From Desulfobacula sp. (GTDB taxonomy: Bacteria > Desulfobacterota > Desulfobacteria > Desulfobacterales > Desulfobacteraceae): a DNA stretch of 7,465 nt. A program made the position numbers and the translations under genes. The DNA lies in contig JAQICW010000415.1 of the NCBI GenBank assembly GCA_027858355.1, positions 1 through 7,465 on the forward strand, in the 5' to 3' direction. A model generated the notes under the pieces. That model saw only the letters and a program-made list of their open reading frames with translations. It made no database searches and was not told where the DNA came from. Shown piece after piece: positions 1 to 4,976 of this stretch. The first letter of the stretch is position 1. Every line of letters starts with the position of its first letter.

Positions 1-135
1 GATAACGGGGTACGGGATAACGGGGTCTGACCCCGCTAAGTAACTAAGTAATTGTTTTTAAAAACAAATTACTTTAAAAAATCCAGATTTTGCCTCTTAA
101 AACTTACTTTCCGGGATCAAAAACAGGATTTTAAG
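1..135. repeat. Palindromic intercassette element, copy A
   Basis: A short irregular repeat of gataacgggg (1-25) runs into the perfect palindrome CGGGGTCTGACCCCG (21-35), followed by CTAAG. The middle holds a near-perfect inverted repeat (46-59 against 60-74, one bulged base). The right end is a hairpin with CTTAAAA at 96-102 and TTTTAAG at 129-135. The same order of parts recurs at 1086-1190 and 1979-2084, so I treat this as one copy of a repeated element. It lies downstream of hepT on the coding strand. It may continue past the left window edge. I see nothing further in 136-207. A REP-like element moved by a trans-acting transposase is possible, but none is encoded here. Confidence 0.75.
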
Positions 136-207
136 CATCTATGGTAAAGAGGTTTCCGGTTCAGTTTTTGTTTGGCTTTTTAAGGATCTCCCAAGAAGAA
201 TCTCCTG

Positions 208-621
208 CTATTCATTCTTCAAGTAGTGATTAACTTCTTTTTTCAATTCAGGTAAGTTTTTAGAGATAATTCCCCAAATGACCACATCATCAACCTTATC
301 ATATCCATGTATGACCCAATTTCGCGTATCAACTATTTTTCTGGTATTTTTAATATTAATGGTCGGATCTATCTTTAAAATTCGACTCATTGCTTCCCCA
401 ATTATTTCTATTTCTCTTTCAACCCCTCTGCGAAGCAATTTATTGTTTTGATATTCAAAAAGATCCCTTGTAGTACCTAACCTGGACAAGCCAGAACCAA
501 AGAGTTTTCTGATTCTCTTGCCAAAATAACACGAAAATCAGAAATAAGAATCTAAATAATCATTGATTGAGTTTATCGATACCATAATATCAAAAAGATA
601 TTTTTTAATTTCACGCTTCAT
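208..621 (-). pseudogene. hepT: HepT-type HEPN RNase toxin, interrupted by a 75-base insertion
   Basis: HepT (DUF86/HEPN) is the toxin of the MntA-HepT system, a small helical RNase silenced when MntA adds AMP to its active-site tyrosine. The signature R-x4-H-x-Y is present as RNWVIHGY near the C-terminus. The first 23 codons from ATG 621 (MKREIKKYLFDIMVSINSIN, then DYL) are followed by an in-frame TGA at 538-540. The family sequence resumes in the same frame at GTTRDLFEYQNN, around 477. Removing 75 bases (25 codons) would restore a 112-residue protein, the usual family size. The start overlaps the end of mntA by 11 bases. A TTG at 489 could in theory start the remaining 93 residues, but it has no visible ribosome site. 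Family identity is firm; loss of function is inference. Confidence 0.82.
477..551 (-). mobile_element. 75-base hairpin insertion in hepT with TTAG direct repeats
   Basis: On the coding strand, TTAG occurs at both ends of this segment (552-555 and 477-480), with 71 bases of unrelated sequence between them. The reading frame of hepT is intact before and after. The insert holds a 12-bp stem: 533-544 pairs with 506-517, with one G-U pair in coding-strand RNA, around a 15-base loop. The pattern fits a tiny non-autonomous palindromic element with a 4-base target duplication. I see no second copy in the window. Confidence 0.7.
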
Positions 622-919
622 AAATTAACTGCTTTGTTTCATCTATACTTTCAATGAGGTAAGGATTCGATAAAGTCCGTTCAGTGACTATATCAATATC
701 TCTATTAAATAGTTCCCTTAATTTATAGTGAAGAATAAAATAATTGTCTGTATATTCTTCAATGGTAAGGTTCTCAGAAAAAGATATCAAAAAATCGATA
801 TCACTGTCTCGCATAAATTTATTAGATACAACTGATCCGAAAACATAAAGCTTTTTGACTTTTAAAAAAGCACAAAGACTCCTTAGATCATTTAATTTGT
901 CTTTGAGGATTTTTTGCAT
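611..919 (-). CDS. mntA: MntA-type nucleotidyltransferase antitoxin
   Basis: A 102-residue minimal nucleotidyltransferase. In the known MntA-HepT system this antitoxin transfers AMP from ATP to a tyrosine of the HEPN toxin and inactivates it. The catalytic pattern GS-x10-D-x-D is complete: Gly28-Ser29, Asp40 and Asp42, with a probable third acidic residue at Asp76 in RDIDIV. The length is typical. ATG 919 has a good ribosome site (AAAGGAAA) just upstream, and a promoter lies at 968-996. The stop overlaps the hepT start by 11 bases, so translation is likely coupled. The gene looks intact even though its toxin partner is broken. Confidence 0.9.
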   Translation of the reverse strand: MQKILKDKLNDLRSLCAFLKVKKLYVFGSVVSNKFMRDSDIDFLISFSENLTIEEYTDNYFILHYKLRELFNRDIDIVTERTLSNPYLIESIDETKQLIYEA

Positions 920-967
920 AATTTTCCTTTTAGATCGTGATTGTCCATACCCCTTATTTTAATTAAG

Positions 968-996
968 ATTTTATCAATAATATGGTTATAAATCAA
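968..996 (-). promoter_or_regulatory. Predicted promoter of mntA-hepT
   Basis: On the minus strand TTGATT (996-991) and TAAAAT (973-968) are separated by exactly 17 bases. The predicted start lies about 40 bases upstream of the mntA ATG. The match is good but is based on the consensus only. Confidence 0.5.
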
Positions 997-1006
997 CAAC
1001 GATCCT

Positions 1007-1190
1007 ATATCAGGATATCATATCAGGATATCATATCAGATATCAGGGTCATATCAGGGCATATCATATCAGGGCATTCATATCAGGGTCTGACCCCGCT
1101 AAGTATTTGCTGTCAAAGCAGAATCGCTCCAAAAAACTGTATTTTCACCCCTTAAAACCCACTTTTCCGGGGTCAAAACAGCATTTTAAG
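1007..1190. repeat. Palindromic intercassette element, copy B, with atatcagg repeats
   Basis: About eight irregular copies of atatcagg(g) fill 1007-1085 and run into GGGTCTGACCC (1086-1096), followed by CGCTAAG. The right end is the hairpin CTTAAAA (1151-1157) with TTTTAAG (1184-1190). The centre differs in sequence from copy A but also holds a small hairpin (TGCT with AGCA near 1108-1122). With the mntA promoter this explains most of the gene-free stretch 920-1332. In 1191-1332 I see only weak inverted repeats downstream of the relE-like gene (AGCCC near 1268 with GGGCT near 1320), not a convincing terminator. Confidence 0.75.
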
Positions 1191-1332
1191 GATTTTGTAA
1201 AGAAATGAGGCTCCTTGTCAGATAAAGATTTTACAGATTCTTTATAAAGTCCGTCACACACATTTAAGCCCGCCTTTGCAAATGAAATAGTTATAAATTT
1301 TAAAGGCAAAAACAGTCTTGGGCTATCATCGC

Positions 1333-1623
1333 TTAAACGGGCAAATCCGAATTGCTTATAAAAGACCTCTCAAAATATACTTTTTTTCTGTGGGCAATCC
1401 GGATAATGGTGATTAATAACAAATTTCCTTCTTTCAGATAGATAATCCGAAAGTTTCCTGCTCTTTTGCGAAATTTACCTTTGTGCCTGCCTTTTAGCGG
1501 TTTGTCCTTTTGAAACTGGCCTTTTTGCAACGTGATTATTTTTTTTGCAACCAAGGCTCTATCTTTATCCGGCAAAGCCAAAAATTCTTTTTCTGCTTCA
1601 GGTTCAAATCCAATTTTATACAT
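1333..1623 (-). CDS. RelE-family toxin
   Basis: A RelE-superfamily toxin of 96 residues from ATG 1623. In the family these proteins cleave mRNA in the ribosome A site or otherwise stop growth. The fold signature is visible: a basic centre LKGRHKGKFRKRAGNFRIIY and the C-terminal strand IIRIAHRKKVY, which matches the HRxxVY ending of RelE/YafQ-like proteins. The protein runs about 13 residues beyond that motif (FERSFISNSDLPV), which is unusual. I chose ATG 1623 over the upstream TTG at 1641 because MYKIGFEPEAEKEF is the normal family start. It overlaps the stop of the upstream antitoxin gene by 8 bases. Confidence 0.85.
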   Translation of the reverse strand: MYKIGFEPEAEKEFLALPDKDRALVAKKIITLQKGQFQKDKPLKGRHKGKFRKRAGNFRIIYLKEGNLLLITIIRIAHRKKVYFERSFISNSDLPV

Positions 1624-1846
1624 CAATACCCGCTCTGGCAAAGACTATTTCAAGGGGGATAACTTCGGTCTCACCTTTTTTCAAGGCATCAATTCTTTTG
1701 TCAGCCACCATTTCATCCAGTTTGTCAAAATAAAGCTCTATTGCTTTTTCAATCAGACTTGTCCTTGTCTTTTCCAGTTCCCTGGCATAGTTGTCCAAAG
1801 AATTCAACATCTCTTTTTCGAGTCTTATATTGATTGCTGGTCTCAT
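1616..1846 (-). CDS. Ribbon-helix-helix (CopG-like) antitoxin
   Basis: A 76-residue protein whose N-terminus (MRPAINIRLEKEMLNSLDNY, followed by two helices ending near ELYFDKL) is a typical ribbon-helix-helix DNA-binding fold. The remaining C-terminal tail would wrap the toxin. It should neutralise the RelE-type toxin encoded just downstream and repress the shared promoter. ATG 1846 is preceded by AAAGGAAAG. An upstream TTG at 1885 would fall inside the predicted promoter, so the ATG is preferred. The stop overlaps the toxin start by 8 bases. Confidence 0.87.
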   Translation of the reverse strand: MRPAINIRLEKEMLNSLDNYARELEKTRTSLIEKAIELYFDKLDEMVADKRIDALKKGETEVIPLEIVFARAGIDV

Positions 1847-1878
1847 TTGCTTTCCTTTTAAAATTTTCTTTGATTGTA

Positions 1879-1913
1879 TTGACAAATGTAGTGCGAAATT
1901 TTATTTTTGTCAA
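1879..1913 (-). promoter_or_regulatory. Promoter with overlapping inverted-repeat operator for the RHH-RelE module
   Basis: On the minus strand TTGACA (1913-1908) and TACATT (1890-1885) are 17 bases apart. An 8-bp inverted repeat, TTGACAAA at 1879-1886 and TTTGTCAA at 1906-1913, overlaps both promoter boxes. This is the expected place for the RHH antitoxin to bind and autoregulate. The promoter is well supported by sequence; the operator role is inference. Confidence 0.6.
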
Positions 1914-1930
1914 GCTCTTCAAAAAAAATC

Positions 1931-2084
1931 ATAATAACGGATAACGGGGTCGGATAACATACGGAAATAACGGATAACGGGGTCTGACCCAGATAAGCAT
2001 TTGTTTTTATAGAGAAATCGTTGCAATTGAGGGTGTTTTTTCCTCTTAGAGTCTGCTTTCTGGGGGCAAAAACAGCATTCTAAG
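1931..2084. repeat. Palindromic intercassette element, copy C, with ataacgg repeats
   Basis: Irregular repeats of ataacgg(gg) at 1931-1980 run into GGGGTCTGACCC (1979-1990), followed by AGATAAGCATTTGTTTTTA. The right hairpin is CTTAGA (2045-2050) with TCTAAG (2079-2084). Compared with copies A and B an A-T pair has become G-C on both sides of the stem, so pairing is kept. This copy sits between the RHH-RelE promoter and the end of the HExxH gene. With the broken reading frame at 2108-2260 it accounts for the gene-free stretch 1914-2265. Confidence 0.75.
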
Positions 2085-2107
2085 AAATATCCATCCATCA
2101 ACTGTAG

Positions 2108-2260
2108 CTATGTGTCATAAAATTTCGCTCTGTCAATAAATGAACAGGCACGCCCATTTGACCGCATGGTTTACCCTTTGCTTCCAGCAAATCTGGAATC
2201 ATAATTTATAATTTTTGCTCTAATCAGATTGACTTGCTGAATAGTTGACATCTCTAACAT
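2108..2260 (-). pseudogene. Possible remnant of a small unknown gene
   Basis: From ATG 2260 one frame reads 29 residues (including STIQQVNLIRAKIINYDSRF), then TAA at 2171-2173, then 20 more residues in the same frame (TMRSNGRACSFIDRAKFYDT) to TAG at 2108. The composition looks protein-like, but there is no ribosome site and I do not recognise the protein. It lies 5 bases downstream of the HExxH gene and could be chance. Confidence 0.2.
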
Positions 2261-2265
2261 TTTTT

Positions 2266-3090
2266 TTATATACAACAATCCTCTATTTCGAAATGCTCAC
2301 CTTTATTTTGTGCTAAAAGAACACATTTTAAAAGTACCATTGCAATTTTTGACATTGTATTTTCACCAAATCTTTTTTCACCCTGTTCATTAACCTCTTT
2401 TACTATAAAATTGCTGATTTCGGTTTGTTTCTCAACAAATCTGCTAATATAAGCCAGTCTTAGCTGTACGATGTATTGTGCCAGGTTATATTGAACAAAT
2501 TCATGTTTATCATGCGATGTAGCCATTGAAGCCAATCCGTCAGAGTGCAGGTAAAAATTCCTCTCCCCTTTTTCATAATCTGCAACAATCGCAGGCAACT
2601 CAATGGAAAAAAGTTTATTCACCTCAAAGGCAATACTTTTTTCAATATCAGCATAAGTACAACTGCCTGTATTATATTTTCTGGAGTCCTCTATGTAACC
2701 TGGGCATCTGTCAATGTGCTCTATTATGTGCTGAAGATGATGCAATTCATGTTCTTTAAGCATATCTGGATTTATGATTGATTTTAATTTTTCATTTGTT
2801 ATTTTCCTGGTGATCAATATGGGCAGATAAAACATCCCCTTCCATTGTGGGACAATGGAATTGATCTCAATAAAAATACCATCTAACATGGCATATGCGC
2901 CCCATCTTAGATGTTCTGTAGAATCAACGGTAAGGCTAAAATATGAAAGATTATCTTTTTCTTCATACTCAATTTCTTCAACGGTATTTTCGTTGTAATA
3001 TCCAGATTCGTTTAAAATATGCTTTATTTTGTCAAGATTAGCTTTATTAACTACACGGAGATAAATGTTTTTATAACCTGATTTTTTCAT
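2266..3090 (-). CDS. Hypothetical protein with HExxH motif, coupled to ParE-type toxin gene
   Basis: A 274-residue protein of unknown family. No signal peptide or membrane segment is evident. The one recognisable feature is HELHH at residues 114-118, within a His-rich helix (LHHLQHIIEHIDRCPGY). This has the form of a zinc-metallopeptidase HExxH site. A glutamate in EKSIAFEVN, about 45 residues later, could be a third ligand. Both functional readings are inference. ATG 3090 overlaps the toxin stop as ATGA, so translation may be coupled. An ATG at 3099 is also in frame but sits only one base after AAGG. The gene may be a third member of the toxin operon, or may have been joined to it by a deletion at the element remnant at 3108-3124. 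Confidence 0.75.
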   Translation of the reverse strand: MKKSGYKNIYLRVVNKANLDKIKHILNESGYYNENTVEEIEYEEKDNLSYFSLTVDSTEHLRWGAYAMLDGIFIEINSIVPQWKGMFYLPILITRKITNEKLKSIINPDMLKEHELHHLQHIIEHIDRCPGYIEDSRKYNTGSCTYADIEKSIAFEVNKLFSIELPAIVADYEKGERNFYLHSDGLASMATSHDKHEFVQYNLAQYIVQLRLAYISRFVEKQTEISNFIVKEVNEQGEKRFGENTMSKIAMVLLKCVLLAQNKGEHFEIEDCCI

Positions 3091-3386
3091 AAAAACCATG
3101 CCTTATAGGGCCTGACCCAGCTAACAATCGCAAAAGAGTCAAGCGTACTATCTTCTGTTTTATAAAACACAGAAAATGGAAATTTGTTTACCTGTATTTT
3201 TCTTATTTTAGCGATTATTTTTTGATATAGATCAGGATTAAGCTTTATTCTTTCAATAATGCTGTCTATTTCTTCCATGAATCTTAGACCGAGACCTTCT
3301 GCCCTCAGCTCATACCATTCAACAGATTCCCGTAGTTCATTTGCTGCTTCTTTGACAAACTTAACTTTGTTCAGAATATTTATCAT
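3087..3386 (-). CDS. ParE/RelE-family toxin with altered C-terminus
   Basis: A 99-residue RelE/ParE-superfamily protein of the plasmid-stabilisation type. The family pattern is clear: ANELRESVEWYELRAEGLGL, then RFMEEIDSIIERI, then a basic IRKIQVNKFPFSVFY stretch. Family members end with a strand such as AVxHxxRDPxxW. Here the last residues (FAIVSWVRPYKAWFL) depart from that, and their DNA matches the GGGTCTGACCC-CGCTAA element in reverse. ATG 3386 has AGGA five bases upstream and overlaps the antitoxin stop by 26 bases. The protein is probably a toxin by descent; activity with this tail is uncertain. Confidence 0.82.
   Translation of the reverse strand: MINILNKVKFVKEAANELRESVEWYELRAEGLGLRFMEEIDSIIERIKLNPDLYQKIIAKIRKIQVNKFPFSVFYKTEDSTLDSFAIVSWVRPYKAWFL
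3108..3124. repeat. Element remnant E inside the ParE-type toxin 3' end
   Basis: GGGCCTGACCCAGCTAA matches the consensus GGGTCTGACCCCGCTAA at 15 of 17 positions, in the same orientation as copies A-D. It has no tandem repeats beside it and no right-hand hairpin. It codes for part of the toxin's last residues and lies 18 bases from the start of the HExxH gene. Confidence 0.55.
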
Positions 3387-3609
3387 ATATATCCTGTTTC
3401 AAATTAGTCCAATCTATAGCAGAGTCTGGATTTGTTCTATAATTTGCCAACCTATTCAAAAGAAGCTTTTTGTCTTCTTCTGAGACATACGTCAGCTCCT
3501 GAGATTCTTTTATTTCATCCCAGATATCAGTTACGATATTAAGCCTTTCGATTACATTCAGCCTTCTTATTTCATAAAATAATTCGTTTTTATTTATTAT
3601 GTCTTGCGT
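3361..3609 (-). CDS. Addiction-module antitoxin (TIGR02574-like) lacking a standard start codon
   Basis: An open frame of 82 codons reads QDIINKNELFYEIRRLNVIE, then RLNIVTDIWDEIKES, and ends NPDSAIDWTNLKQDIYDKYS. This follows the pattern of the 'putative addiction module component' antitoxins (L-x-ER, LWD-I, NP-x-x-x-W-x-x-K). It is the partner of the ParE-type toxin and overlaps it by 26 bases. There is no ATG, GTG or TTG. The best site is ACG at 3609, six bases after a strong AGGAG, which suggests an ATG mutated to ACG. Alternatively an in-frame ATG at 3633 is followed by AGT and then TAA, a nonsense codon at position 3. It is easily missed by ORF callers. The family call is from memory of the pattern. 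Confidence 0.72.
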   Translation of the reverse strand, partial: TQDIINKNELFYEIRRLNVIERLNIVTDIWDEIKESQELTYVSEEDKKLLLNRLANYRTNPDSAIDWTNLKQDIYDKYSEQS

Positions 3610-3663
3610 AGGCTGCTCCTCTTTTTAACTCATAGTGCCACTTTAAAATTAATGCACATTTTA

Positions 3664-3691
3664 ATTATACCATCTTTTTGTATAAATCCAA
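3664..3691 (-). promoter_or_regulatory. Predicted promoter of the addiction-antitoxin/ParE operon
   Basis: On the minus strand TTGGAT (3691-3686) and a perfect TATAAT (3669-3664) are 16 bases apart. The transcript would begin about 45-50 bases before the ACG codon and would include the ATG-AGT-TAA minimal frame at 3633-3625. Confidence 0.5.
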
Positions 3692-3727
3692 ATATGAATA
3701 TCTATAACTTTGACTCAGAAAATTTTA

Positions 3728-3864
3728 ATGCGCTATGAATGCAGGATGAATGCAGAATGCGGAATGCAGAAATGCAGCAGAAATGCAGGGTAATGCAGGG
3801 TAATGCAGGATGCAGGGTAATGCTGGGTAGTAATGCTGGGTCTGACCCCGTTAAGTTTTTGTTT
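3728..3864. repeat. Palindromic intercassette element, copy D (left end only), with aatgcaggg repeats
   Basis: About a dozen irregular copies of aatgcagg(gt) fill 3728-3840 and run into GGGTCTGACCCC (3838-3849), then GTTAAGTTTTTGTTTTTA. That matches the first third of copy C, but no right-hand hairpin follows: the end of the small gene at 3865 begins instead. With the promoter at 3664-3691 this fills the gene-free stretch 3610-3864. Confidence 0.72.
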
Positions 3865-4125
3865 TTACAAGAGCTGTATTCTTATTCGGCCAGCGCCTTC
3901 CACCACCTTTTGAATCTCTGTTGGCAGGTAGAGTTGATGAGTTCCAGTAATGGCCAGTCGGGCTGTGTAGATTTCTCCTGTGTTCAGGTTCTATACTCGT
4001 GCTGCGACTTTCTGTTTGTTTTCAGTGCTGATTCCCTCGGTTGCTGCAAGCTTTCTCTGGGCTTCGGGGATAATGATTTGTTCCTGGTAGTTGTCTTCGT
4101 TTACTTCCCATTCTATTAATTTCAT
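3865..4125 (-). pseudogene. Small unknown protein gene with an in-frame amber codon
   Basis: ATG 4125 follows a very strong ribosome site (AAGGAGGAG). The frame reads MKLIEWEVNEDNYQEQIIIP, then EAQRKLAATEGISTENKQKV and AARV, then TAG at 3991-3993. It continues in the same frame with NLNTGEIYTARLAITGTHQL and YLPTEIQKVVEGAGRIRIQLL to TAA at 3865. Both halves look like genuine protein, so I read one 86-codon gene with a nonsense change, such as TTG to TAG. I do not recognise the family. Its stop codon abuts element copy D. Readthrough or pyrrolysine decoding is possible but unsupported. Confidence 0.6.
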
Positions 4126-4142
4126 TACTCCTCCTTTTTATA

Positions 4143-4167
4143 GGACGCAGATTTTCTCAGATGACTC
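4143..4167. repeat. 25-base direct repeat flanking vapBC, copy 1
   Basis: Starts GGACGCAGATTT, ends CTCAGATGACTC, and differs from the copy at 4977-5001 at one base of 25. Nearby AAATCTG (near 4190) and TCATCT (4202-4207) form an imperfect inverted partner, so this copy looks like half of a dispersed palindromic repeat. Confidence 0.8.
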
Positions 4168-4233
4168 TGATGGGTTATAATACAATTTTGAAAATCTGGG
4201 TTCATCTAGGATTTATTAATGTGGATTGGGACT

Positions 4234-4261
4234 CTGGTTTTTTTGTGTCATTAAAAACCAG
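4234..4261. other. Hairpin downstream of vapC
   Basis: A perfect 9-bp stem, CTGGTTTTT (4234-4242) with AAAAACCAG (4253-4261), around a 10-base loop. It lies 16 bases past the vapC stop. It lacks a GC-rich stem followed by a T run, so it may stabilise or weakly terminate the transcript rather than be a classic terminator. Confidence 0.4.
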
Positions 4262-4277
4262 GTTAGAAAGGATCTCG

Positions 4278-4679
4278 TTATTCAACCCAGTTTTCCAGAT
4301 GCAGGCCAACAATCCTTTCAAATTCTTTGGTATTGTTGGTCACTAATGTCATATCCAGTGATCTGGCCAAGCCTGCTATGAGCAGATCATAAGGACCAAT
4401 CGGCATCTCTTTTCTTTCAAGTTGCGAGCGAATGGCTGCGGCTTCTATTGCAACGGAACGATCAAGATTAATAAGATCCAGTGGCAGAAGAAATTTGGTA
4501 AGAGCATCCTCGGAACGTTTCCGGTATTGGCTTTTTTCAACCACATATTGAAGTTCGAACAAGGTAATTGTACAGATGGCAACATCCTTTGGAGAATGTT
4601 GCCTGAATCGCTCAAGGACCTCTGATGGACGTCTTTTTATGAGGTATATGCAAATATTGGTATCAAGCAGATAGCGCAT
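4278..4679 (-). CDS. vapC: VapC PIN-domain RNase toxin
   Basis: A 133-residue PIN-domain endoribonuclease. Members of the family cut initiator tRNA or rRNA when released from VapB. The metal-binding acids are in place: Asp6 in LLDTNI, Glu42 in LFELQYVV and Asp98 in IGPYDLLIAG. It ends with the common VTNNTKEF and LHLENW. The length is normal and the gene appears intact. ATG 4679 overlaps the vapB stop by one base (TAATG), so translation is coupled. The module is bracketed by the 25-base direct repeats. Confidence 0.93.
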   Translation of the reverse strand: MRYLLDTNICIYLIKRRPSEVLERFRQHSPKDVAICTITLFELQYVVEKSQYRKRSEDALTKFLLPLDLINLDRSVAIEAAAIRSQLERKEMPIGPYDLLIAGLARSLDMTLVTNNTKEFERIVGLHLENWVE

Positions 4680-4909
4680 TAAAAAGATTCTCTCTTCTGC
4701 ATGGCAGGCTGATTACGTCCGTCTTTCATAAAGTCTTCCGGAAATTCACTGAGGGATTCGAACAACGAGTCCCATGTCGTTTCTATGGGCTCCAGTATAA
4801 CCTGTTTGCCTTTTTTAAATATCTTCACTTCATTACCAGGAATTCTGAATGCTTTAGGTAGTCTTACGGCTTGAGAATTGCCATTTTGAAATAATTTTGC
4901 TGTTTCCAT
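4679..4909 (-). CDS. vapB: VapB antitoxin, SpoVT/AbrB type
   Basis: A 76-residue antitoxin. The N-terminal swapped-hairpin AbrB domain is clear (AKLFQNGNSQAVRLPKAFRI, then a VILEP strand near residue 40). The C-terminal part (FESLSEFPEDFMKDGRNQP) would bind across the VapC active site. It represses its own promoter in characterised systems. ATG 4909 has AAGGTGA just upstream at 4914-4920, and a near-consensus promoter lies at 4926-4954. Confidence 0.93.
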   Translation of the reverse strand: METAKLFQNGNSQAVRLPKAFRIPGNEVKIFKKGKQVILEPIETTWDSLFESLSEFPEDFMKDGRNQPAMQKRESF

Positions 4910-4925
4910 TTTATCACCTTTTTAT

Positions 4926-4954
4926 ATTATATATATTTTTAGTATATACATCAA
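4926..4954 (-). promoter_or_regulatory. Predicted vapBC promoter
   Basis: On the minus strand TTGATG (4954-4949) and a perfect TATAAT (4931-4926) are 17 bases apart. The -10 box lies only 5 bases from the AAGGTGA ribosome site, giving a very short leader. The TA-rich spacer (GTATATAC and ATATATAT runs) could hold the VapB operator, but I cannot define it. Confidence 0.6.
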
Positions 4955-4976
4955 CAATCTAAAAGTCAATATTATG

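Noticed and set aside
1007..1088. Possible CRISPR or VNTR locus
   Set aside because: Units are 8-12 bases, irregular, without spacers, and each array ends at the same palindrome.
1919..2101. 60-residue minus-strand reading frame across element copy C
   Set aside because: It is the translation of the palindrome and its tandem repeats (SDPVIRY occurs twice) and has no ribosome site.
2526..2781. Two plus-strand frames of 77-78 residues
   Set aside because: Antisense to the HExxH gene, no ribosome site and no recognisable motif.
1..3850. Integron cassette array with attC sites
   Set aside because: Only copy D shows a GTTRRRY-like core (GTTAAGT), no matching RYYYAAC partner is present in any copy, and no integrase is in the window.
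3739..4119. 126-residue plus-strand reading frame
   Set aside because: It begins in the aatgcagg repeats and then runs antisense to the interrupted small gene; Cys- and Phe-rich shadow composition.
3865..4125. A single genome-wide stop-codon reassignment explaining the interrupted genes
   Set aside because: The interruptions use TGA (hepT), TAG (small gene) and TAA (antitoxin leader and 2171-2173), so one recoding event cannot explain them.
4234..4261. Classic rho-independent terminator for vapBC
   Set aside because: The stem is largely A-T and no T run follows it, so I list it only as a hairpin.
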